Assembly: GCA_902474645.1 (NCBI GenBank)
Contig: CABRWN010000069.1
Coordinates: 1 to 9,791, forward strand
Source: an uncultured Collinsella sp.
GTDB taxonomy: Bacteria > Actinomycetota > Coriobacteriia > Coriobacteriales > Coriobacteriaceae
Length of the DNA: 9,791 nucleotides
Direction: 5' to 3'
The position numbers and the translations under genes were made by a program. A model generated the notes under the pieces. The model had not been told where the DNA came from. It saw only the letters and a program-made list of their open reading frames with translations, and searched no databases. Below are positions 1 to 4,862 of this stretch, piece by piece (the first letter of the stretch is position 1; each line of letters starts with the position of its first letter).

Positions 1-103
1 GCGGCGGCGCGTTGCGCCTGCTGCCTGCGGGGACTTTGGGGTCGATTGGGGTTGTCTGCACAATTCGCGGTATTATGTTGCGGAGTTTTGAAAGGAGCCG
101 CTG

Positions 104-682
104 GTGGTCACGACGACGTTTGCTTCGCCTTTGGGCGAAATCTTGCTTGCCGCTGATGGCCGCGGTCTGACGGGGCTTTGGTTTGAGGGGCAGGAGCATT
201 TTGGCTCCACGCTTCTCAAAGAAGATCCCGAACATGTTGAAGGCGCCGATGCAGTTTCTGGTGCTGGCGGCATGTCGTCGGTGAGTCCGGCAAATGGTGC
301 GGCTTCTTCGGTGCTTGAGCGTTCGTGGGCTTGGCTGAATGCTTATTTTGCAGGGCAGGAACCTCGGTTTACGCCGCCGTTGCATTTGATTGGCACGGCG
401 TTTCAGCGTGAAGTTTGGTACGAGCTGCTTTCTATTCCGCGTGGCGAGGTCGCTACGTATGGCGAGATCGCCCGGCGTGTTGCGGCTCGACATCGTGTGC
501 CGGGAAACGAGGCACCCGTTGTGTCTCCTCGTGCGGTGGGGGCTGCGGTTGCGCGTAATCCCATTTCGATAATCGTGCCATGCCATCGCGTGGTTGCCGC
601 CGACGGGTCGCTCAACGGATATGCCGGCGGGCTTGATCGCAAGGAGTGGCTGCTTCGGCTTGAGGGCGCCTACGAAGAGTAG
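104..682 (+). CDS. ogt: Methylated-DNA--protein-cysteine S-methyltransferase (Ogt/MGMT type)
   Basis: Suicide DNA repair protein that transfers the alkyl group from O6-alkylguanine (or O4-alkylthymine) onto its own cysteine; cytoplasmic. Of 192 residues, the C-terminal half is typical: FQREVWYELLSIPRGEVATYG (about 100-120) begins the winged-helix part, RAVGAAVARNP (143-153) holds the arginine finger and Asn hinge, and IIVPCHRV (157-163) is the active site with Cys160 as acceptor. The GTG start at 104 is chosen because AAAGGAG lies 6 nt upstream (91-97). The protein is longer than usual (about 165-175): residues about 38-70 form a Gly/Ala/Ser-rich linker, and about 128-141 add a loop just before the arginine-finger segment, where most homologues go straight from the Tyr-Gly-Glu helix to RAVG. 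A possible -10 (TATTAT, 71-76) lies upstream, without a convincing -35. No LexA box is seen. Family call very secure; start good. Confidence 0.95.
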   Translation: MVTTTFASPLGEILLAADGRGLTGLWFEGQEHFGSTLLKEDPEHVEGADAVSGAGGMSSVSPANGAASSVLERSWAWLNAYFAGQEPRFTPPLHLIGTAFQREVWYELLSIPRGEVATYGEIARRVAARHRVPGNEAPVVSPRAVGAAVARNPISIIVPCHRVVAADGSLNGYAGGLDRKEWLLRLEGAYEE

Positions 683-910
683 TGCCCGAACACTTTGCAT
701 GGCGAAGGTGCCGCGAAAGGGTGAGTTGCTGTTCTATCGCCTCCGGCGTGCGGACAAGCGTTTGGCATCTGCGCCTTAAGTTTGGCTAAGCCATATCCTG
801 CGTATTTAAAAACGCGCAGGTTGAGCAGCTAAGGCTGCACTAAGGCGGTTGACGGTGCGCTATTATCGGCAGTATCGAAACCTGTATAGCCGTGCGCCAA
901 AGGAACAACT
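683..910. other. Intergenic region between ogt and the two-component operon
   Basis: No gene is supported here; a 27-codon ATG frame from about 700 has no ribosome binding site or recognisable product. Visible structure: a 6-bp inverted repeat CCTGCG / CGCAGG (797-802, 815-820) around an A/T-rich loop, without a T-tract; a small hairpin GCAGC-TAAG-GCTGC (825-838); and the direct repeat and -10 described separately at 829-866. An ogt terminator is not obvious. Confidence 0.5.
829..866 (+). promoter_or_regulatory. PhoB-like direct repeat box and -10 of the two-component operon
   Basis: CTAAGGC occurs at 829-835 and again at 840-846, a period of exactly 11 bp with a 4-nt gap, which is the geometry of binding boxes for OmpR/PhoB-family regulators. 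TATTAT (861-866) begins 10 bp after the end of the second 11-bp unit, the distance expected when such a regulator sits in place of a -35 element; a separate TTGACG lies at 849-854 but is too close to TATTAT to be its -35. A further related CTAAGCC is at 786-792. Autoregulation by the response regulator encoded directly downstream is inferred, not shown. Confidence 0.45.
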
Positions 911-1594
911 ATGAAGCTGATGCTTGCCGAGGACGAACCTGGCCTCTCCCGCGCCCTTACCGCGATTCTTCAACATAGCGACTACGAGGTCGACACCGCC
1001 CTCGACGGTCTGACGGCGCTCGAATATCTGCTCGCCAACGACTATGACGCCGCAATCCTAGATATCATGATGCCCGGCATGGATGGCATCGAGGTGCTCA
1101 AACGCGCGCGTGAAGCCGGTAAACGCCTGCCCATCATCATGCTCACGGCAAAAAGCGAGGTGTCCGATAAGGTCGAGGGCCTGGATGCCGGCGCCAACGA
1201 CTATCTGACTAAGCCGTTTGCCGCCAAGGAGCTGCTCGCGCGCATTCGCGCCATGACGCGCGCCGCGACGGCAATTGACGCCACGACGCTCAGCGTGGGC
1301 AACGTGCGCCTCGACACGGCGGCTTGCACACTTGTGGGTCCCTTGGGCGAGGAACACCTAGCCAATCGTGAGTTTCAGCTTATGGAACTCTTTATGCGCA
1401 ACGCCGGGACGCGCATGCCCACCGAGCGTCTGATGCTCGAGGTTTGGGGCGAGGACGCGCCCGAAGGTGCCAACGTGGTGTGGGTCTACATCTCATACCT
1501 GCGTAAAAAGCTGACGGCGCTTGGTGCCGACGTGGCCATTCGCGCATCGCGCAACCAGGGCTATTCGCTCGAGGTTGTCGAGGAAGGCGAATAA
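911..1594 (+). CDS. OmpR/PhoB-family response regulator
   Basis: DNA-binding response regulator of 227 residues, the normal family length. The N-terminal receiver domain (about 1-118) shows the acidic pair Glu7/Asp8, phospho-acceptor Asp51 in AILDIMMPGMDG, Thr79 in IIMLTAK, and Lys101 in YLTKPF. The C-terminal winged-helix domain (about 128-222) shows LANREFQLMELFMRN and VWVYISYLRKKL followed by IRASRNQGYSLE, the wing. The ATG at 911 has AAAGGA 6 nt upstream. It is the first gene of an operon: the kinase starts 2 nt after its stop, so the pair is certainly cognate. Phosphotransfer from the kinase to Asp51 should activate dimerisation on direct repeats such as those at 829-846. Target genes are not shown by the sequence; the ABC exporter at 4156-7628 is a plausible but unproven one. 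Confidence 0.95.
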   Translation: MKLMLAEDEPGLSRALTAILQHSDYEVDTALDGLTALEYLLANDYDAAILDIMMPGMDGIEVLKRAREAGKRLPIIMLTAKSEVSDKVEGLDAGANDYLTKPFAAKELLARIRAMTRAATAIDATTLSVGNVRLDTAACTLVGPLGEEHLANREFQLMELFMRNAGTRMPTERLMLEVWGEDAPEGANVVWVYISYLRKKLTALGADVAIRASRNQGYSLEVVEEGE

Positions 1595-1596
1595 GC

Positions 1597-2958
1597 GTGA
1601 GCGTACGCACGTGGTGCAAGCGCATGATGGAGCGGTTTCACGCCGCCTCGAGTAGTACGGGGCGGGCAAATTCTGTTGACGCGTTGGGCCGCCGCCTGCG
1701 TCGAAAGTTTATCCTCGTTGCCATGGGCGCCGTAACTGTGGTGCTCACGCTCATCATCGCCGGCATCAACATCGTCAATTATTCGCATGTCTGCAAGATG
1801 GCCGACACTCGCCTGGACTATATTCTGGCGGGCAAGGACGGTATCGATTGGAGGGACGAGCCTAAAGACGATCCCGCTAATGGCAAGGATGCCGGCGATG
1901 GCCAAGCGGGCGTTCGCATCGGGCACTTCGAAGGCATGACGGCGGAGTCTCCCTTCGACACGCGCTACTTTACGGTGACGATTGACGCCGGACAGGTTGT
2001 CGATGTCAACACGGCCCGCATTGCCGCGGTGGGTGCCAAGCGTGCCGCCCGCATCGCTGCAGGACTATATTCCAAGGGCTGGACCTTGGGCTTTTCTGGT
2101 AACTACCGCTATACGGTTACGGTTCAGGGCGACGAGACAACCTATGTGTTCGTGGACTGCTCGCGCGAGCTTGCAAGCTTTCATTCGTTTTTGAGCGCGA
2201 GCGTGGCAATCAGTTGCATTGGCTGGCTGGCGGTGCTGGCAATTGTGGCGGGTGCCTCGGGCGCGGTGATTCGACCGATGGTCGAGAGCTACAGCAAGCA
2301 AAAGCGGTTCATTACCGATGCAAGCCATGAGATTAAGACGCCGCTGGCCGTGATTGATGCCGCGAACGAGGTACAAGAGATTGAAAGCGGCGAGAGCGAG
2401 TGGACGCAGAGCATTCACGAGCAGGTGGCGCGACTGACGGCACTTACGGAGCGTCTGGTATTTTTGGCGCGCATGGACGAGGGGTCGGCCGGCTTTACCA
2501 TGGCGGCGATCGATCTTTCGGAGGCCGTGGACAAGGCTGCGGCGCCGTTTGAATCGGTGGCGGTTTCGCGCGGTAAGCGGCTGTCGACGTCGATCGCGAG
2601 CGGCGTGCGGGCTCATGCCGACGCTGCAGCGGTGGCGCAGGTTGTTGAGCTGCTGCTGGACAACGCCACACGCTACGCAAGCGAGGACAGCGTGATCGAG
2701 CTAAGCCTGCGTGCCGTTTCGCGCGGTGCGGGCAAAGGCTCGGCCGAGCTTGTTGTATCGAATGCTGTTGATGAGCTGCCCGAGGGTGACCTGGACCGGC
2801 TGTTCGACCGCTTCTACCGCGCAGATGTCTCGCGTAACTCCAAGACGGGCGGCTCGGGCGTGGGCCTATCCGTGGTGCGAGCCATCGCCGAGGCCCATGG
2901 CGGGAGCGCTTCTGTCTGCGGCCACGGCAACCAGATCACCTTCACCGTCCGCTTCTAA
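1597..2958 (+). CDS. Membrane sensor histidine kinase
   Basis: Two-pass membrane kinase of 453 residues. TM1 is about 38-60, an extracytoplasmic sensor region about 61-195 (no known sensor fold recognised by eye), TM2 about 201-225. Then comes the dimerisation/phosphoacceptor helix with the H-box RFITDASHEIKTPLAV (phosphorylated His244), the N-box ELLLDNATRY (Asn356), the F-box RLFDRFYRAD (402-410) and the G2 box GGSGVGLSVV (418-427). The classical DxGxG G1 box is replaced by SNAVDELPEGD, a variation common in Gram-positive kinases of this class, so activity is still expected. No clear HAMP domain: only about 15 residues separate TM2 from the H-box region. The GTG start at 1597 has AGGAAGG 9 nt upstream, inside the end of the response regulator gene, indicating translational coupling. 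The signal sensed is unknown. A 54-bp repeat starts 2 nt after its stop. Confidence 0.94.
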   Translation: MSVRTWCKRMMERFHAASSSTGRANSVDALGRRLRRKFILVAMGAVTVVLTLIIAGINIVNYSHVCKMADTRLDYILAGKDGIDWRDEPKDDPANGKDAGDGQAGVRIGHFEGMTAESPFDTRYFTVTIDAGQVVDVNTARIAAVGAKRAARIAAGLYSKGWTLGFSGNYRYTVTVQGDETTYVFVDCSRELASFHSFLSASVAISCIGWLAVLAIVAGASGAVIRPMVESYSKQKRFITDASHEIKTPLAVIDAANEVQEIESGESEWTQSIHEQVARLTALTERLVFLARMDEGSAGFTMAAIDLSEAVDKAAAPFESVAVSRGKRLSTSIASGVRAHADAAAVAQVVELLLDNATRYASEDSVIELSLRAVSRGAGKGSAELVVSNAVDELPEGDLDRLFDRFYRADVSRNSKTGGSGVGLSVVRAIAEAHGGSASVCGHGNQITFTVRF

Positions 2959-2960
2959 AA

Positions 2961-3014
2961 CCTGCCAAAAAAGGACAAGTTTATTTTGGCAGGCTCTATC
3001 TGGGGAAACGCCGG
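2961..3014 (+). repeat. 54-bp interspersed repeat, copy 1 (direct)
   Basis: First of three copies of one 54-bp element in the window. It begins 2 nt after the kinase stop codon. Its first half is an inverted repeat, CCTGCCAAAA (2961-2970) against TTTTGGCAGG (2984-2993), with a 13-nt loop, and could form a stem at the 3' end of the kinase mRNA. The second half reads TATCTGGGGAAACGCCGG. It matches the copy at 7629-7682 at 48 of 54 positions and the reverse complement of 4052-4105 at 44 of 54. A terminator role is possible, but no T-tract follows the stem. Confidence 0.85.
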
Positions 3015-3038
3015 CGGAAGAGAGCGTGGGCAGAGGGC

Positions 3039-3147
3039 GCGTCCCAGCGTGACGCTGCGGAGTGGGACGCACTTTCCTCTTGGGGCGCCTAGCGAAAACT
3101 GCATCCCAGTTTGAGGCTTCAGAACGGGACGGAGTTTCCCCTAGGGG
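3039..3147. repeat. Two tandem ~47-bp hairpin units (GCGTCCC family)
   Basis: Unit A (3039-3085) and unit B (3101-3147) align without gaps over 47 bp at about 75% identity; their starts are 62 bp apart. Unit A contains GCGTCCCA (3039-3046) against TGGGACGC (3063-3070), with the small palindrome CAGCGTGACGCTG between them. Unit B with its flank has AAACTGCATCCC (3097-3108) against GGGACGGAGTTT (3127-3138), arms that match except at two positions. Both units end in a TTTCC...GGGG tail. They lie between the kinase and the convergent GyrI-like gene. No coding sequence or promoter is supported in 3015-3246; a GTCAAG/CTTGAC inverted repeat is also present at 3169-3187. Confidence 0.7.
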
Positions 3148-3246
3148 ATATAAGATGCGGCGGGCCGCGTCAAGATAATTGCTTGACAGCCTAGGAGGCG
3201 GCTGGTTGGCTGGCTTAAAACCTAGCGCGTGAAATGACGCTCCACG

Positions 3247-3884
3247 CTATTCAGCGCGCTTGATAGGATGACGAACCACGGTCTTAAGTTTCTCCGGCGC
3301 ACACTTGCGTGGATCGGAGAGATAGATTTCGTGATGTAAACGGGTATCTGAGAAGTCGGGGACATAGCCCTGCTCGGTCGTGTATTCATGCATAGCGTCT
3401 ACGGTCGCCGGTTCGTTGTCGTAGGGCCCGGTGTGCATGCATTGAACGCAGAGACCCTCGTCAACTTTAAGCAGTTCGACGGCGGAAAAGTCCAGTTTCT
3501 TTTTGGTCGTGGCTTCCGCGACCGCCCAGTCAAAGTCATCTCGGGTGACGAAATCGGGTAGGCGGATGCACGAGATAAAGTTGAAATCGTCCTTGCGTAC
3601 ATAATCGATGTCGCCGCTCGGGGAGTCTTGCCACCAGAAACCCTCGAGCGGAGGTACCACAAAGTCGAAATAGCCCTCGATACTCCTTGAGCCTTTCTTC
3701 GACATCTTGACGGTATAGGCGATGCCGTAAAGCAGCGGCGGGCGTTTTGATACTCGCCACCTTCGGTATTTGGGTCGCCCTTTCCGCGAACGGCAACATA
3801 GCTCATAGGCGGGACAGTTACGATACTCGGCTTGCTTGCAGGTTTGTAGAACTCCTTGCATACCTTCTTAAAGTCGAACGCCAT
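3247..3884 (-). pseudogene. GyrI-like small-molecule-binding protein, frameshifted
   Basis: The product belongs to the GyrI-like (SbmC/BmrR C-terminal) small-molecule-binding superfamily, the stand-alone form with conserved stretches such as PPLEGFWWQD, RLPDFVTRDDFDWA, GLCVQCMHTGPYDNEPAT and LHHEIYLSDPRK. The N-terminal part, MAFDFKKVCKEFYKP to GKGDPNTEGGEYQNA, lies in one frame; from LLYGIAYTVKM to the C-terminus PIKRAE the gene is in another. The two parts join into one normal-length protein of about 212 residues if one base is added in the GC run at about 3736-3743, and 638 nt from start to stop is exactly one short of 213 codons. So it is either a recent null mutation or a sequencing error. 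The start at 3884 has GAAAGG 7 nt upstream. A LexA box overlaps its promoter. Base composition looks lower in GC than the neighbouring operons. Family members bind or hydrolyse small toxic compounds, or in SbmC protect gyrase; the exact role here is unknown. Confidence 0.85.
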
Positions 3885-3925
3885 GTTGGCCGCCTTTCTG
3901 CGTATTGGTCTGCTTAGATAGCTGG

Positions 3926-3936
3926 ATCATATCATA
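3926..3936 (-). promoter_or_regulatory. Putative -10 of the GyrI-like gene (minus strand)
   Basis: On the minus strand two overlapping TATGAT hexamers occupy 3936-3931 and 3931-3926, about 40-50 nt upstream of the ATG. No strong -35 is seen; with a 17-bp spacer the candidate is TCATTC. The LexA box lies 4 nt upstream of the first hexamer, in the spacer, so LexA binding would block the promoter. Confidence 0.45.
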
Positions 3937-3940
3937 GAAA

Positions 3941-3954
3941 CGAACAGCTGTTCG
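3941..3954. promoter_or_regulatory. LexA-binding site (SOS box)
   Basis: CGAACAGCTGTTCG is a perfect 14-bp palindrome and fits the Gram-positive/actinobacterial LexA consensus CGAAC-N4-GTTCG in every fixed position. It is centred about 63 nt upstream of the GyrI-like start codon and sits in the -10/-35 spacer of its putative promoter. The divergent ABC exporter starts about 200 nt away on the other side and is less likely to be the target. Regulation of a GyrI-like gene by LexA parallels E. coli sbmC (gyrI), a known SOS gene. Confidence 0.8.
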
Positions 3955-4051
3955 AATGATTTGGCTGACAGATTGAGATGCGTGCGTTGTGTTTGGCGGT
4001 CGGCCTGACCCAATCGATGATTTCTCTGCCTCCCCGGCGCCTCATCTATAG

Positions 4052-4105
4052 CTGCCGTTTCCCCATATAAAACCTGCCAAAATGAACCTGTCCCTTTTTG
4101 GTCGG
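4052..4105 (-). repeat. 54-bp interspersed repeat, copy 2 (inverted)
   Basis: The reverse complement of this stretch aligns without gaps to the copy at 7629-7682 (46 of 54 identical) and to 2961-3014 (44 of 54). It is the only copy in minus orientation and lies between the divergent GyrI-like gene and ABC operon, about 50 nt upstream of the ATPase start. Its first hexamer differs (CCGACC instead of CCTGCC), which weakens the stem formed by the other copies. Any promoter for the ABC operon must lie in or next to it. Confidence 0.8.
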
Positions 4106-4155
4106 TGCGAAATGGGTAATACTAAAGAGTTATCCGACCAGATGGGAACCGATCG
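4106..4155 (+). promoter_or_regulatory. Leader of the ABC operon, weak promoter candidate
   Basis: TAATAC at 4117-4122 is the best -10 candidate, with T-rich sequence at 4095-4100 in the -35 position inside the repeat copy; both are weak. No CTAAGGC direct repeat like the one before the response regulator is seen here. The ribosome binding site before the ATG at 4156 is poor (GGGAA about 6 nt upstream). Confidence 0.25.
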
Positions 4156-4857
4156 ATGGCCTATATCGAATTTAAAGACGTCATCAAAGCATACGGCGAG
4201 GGCGATGCTCGCATCCACGCTCTCGACGGCGCGAGCTTTACGGTCGAGCGCGGCGAGCTTGCCATTATCCTGGGCGCTTCGGGCGCCGGTAAAACCACGG
4301 CGCTCAACATTCTGGGTGGCATGGATACGGCGACTTCCGGCACCGTGACGGTGGACGGGCGCGATGTGAGCTCCGCTAACGAGGCGCAACTCGTGGAATA
4401 CCGCCGCGCCGACGTCGGCTTTGTCTTCCAGTTCTACAATCTGGTCCCCAACCTGACGGCGCTCGAAAACGTCGAGCTCGCGGCACAGATTTGCCCCGAT
4501 TCGCTCGATGCCGAGCAAACGCTTCGTCAGGTTGGCCTGGGCGAGCGCCTCGCCAACTTCCCCGCGCAACTATCGGGCGGCGAGCAGCAGCGCGTGTCCA
4601 TTGCCCGCGCACTGGCCAAGAACCCCAAGCTGCTTTTGTGCGACGAGCCTACGGGTGCACTCGACTACAAAACTGGCAAGCAGATCTTGCAGCTGTTGCA
4701 GGACACCTGTCGCAAACAAGGCATTACGGTCATTATCATCACCCACAACTCCGCGCTGGCGCCCATGGCCGATCGCCTGATCCGCTTTAAGAGCGGTCGC
4801 GTGGAGAGCGAGACGGTCCAGCAAAATCCCGTGCCTATCGAGACGATCGAGTGGTAG
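4156..4857 (+). CDS. ABC exporter ATP-binding protein (MacB/LolD type)
   Basis: Cytoplasmic ATPase that energises the permease encoded directly downstream. At 233 residues it has the usual length. Motifs in order: Walker A GASGAGKT (40-47), Q-loop Gln92 in VFQFYNLVPNLTALENV (typical of the MacB/LolD/SalX subfamily), signature LSGGEQQRVSIARAL (139-153), Walker B LLLCDEPTGALD with catalytic Glu164, and H-loop His197 in IIITHNSALAPMADRLI. All catalytic residues are present. The stop codon overlaps or abuts the permease start, so the two are co-translated. Subfamily members move lipoproteins, peptides or antibiotics, or drive envelope remodelling; the substrate is not readable from sequence. The start ATG at 4156 gives the expected YIEFKDVIKAYGEGD N-terminus despite a weak ribosome binding site. 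Confidence 0.95.
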   Translation: MAYIEFKDVIKAYGEGDARIHALDGASFTVERGELAIILGASGAGKTTALNILGGMDTATSGTVTVDGRDVSSANEAQLVEYRRADVGFVFQFYNLVPNLTALENVELAAQICPDSLDAEQTLRQVGLGERLANFPAQLSGGEQQRVSIARALAKNPKLLLCDEPTGALDYKTGKQILQLLQDTCRKQGITVIIITHNSALAPMADRLIRFKSGRVESETVQQNPVPIETIEW

Positions 4858-4862
4858 CGCCC

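Noticed and set aside
1..103. Open reading on the plus strand entering from the left edge (stop TGA at 89-91, and another frame running into ogt)
   Set aside because: The tail ending at 89-91 (…NSRYYVAEF) would fit an upstream gene ending just before the ogt ribosome binding site, but about 29 codons without recognisable similarity are not enough to call a gene.
2065..2616. 183-codon frame on the minus strand inside the kinase gene
   Set aside because: Antisense shadow of a well-supported histidine kinase; composition rich in Arg/His and no family resemblance.
2961..3147. CRISPR-like array
   Set aside because: Repeats are few, of different families, palindromic and unevenly spaced, with no unique spacers of constant length.
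3183..3220. TTGACA promoter (3183-3188)
   Set aside because: A perfect -35 hexamer, but no -10 at 16-18 bp; TTAAAA is 26 bp away and no plus-strand gene follows.
3941..4156. SOS control of the ABC exporter from the same LexA box
   Set aside because: The box is about 200 bp from the ATPase start with a repeat in between, while it directly overlaps the minus-strand promoter.
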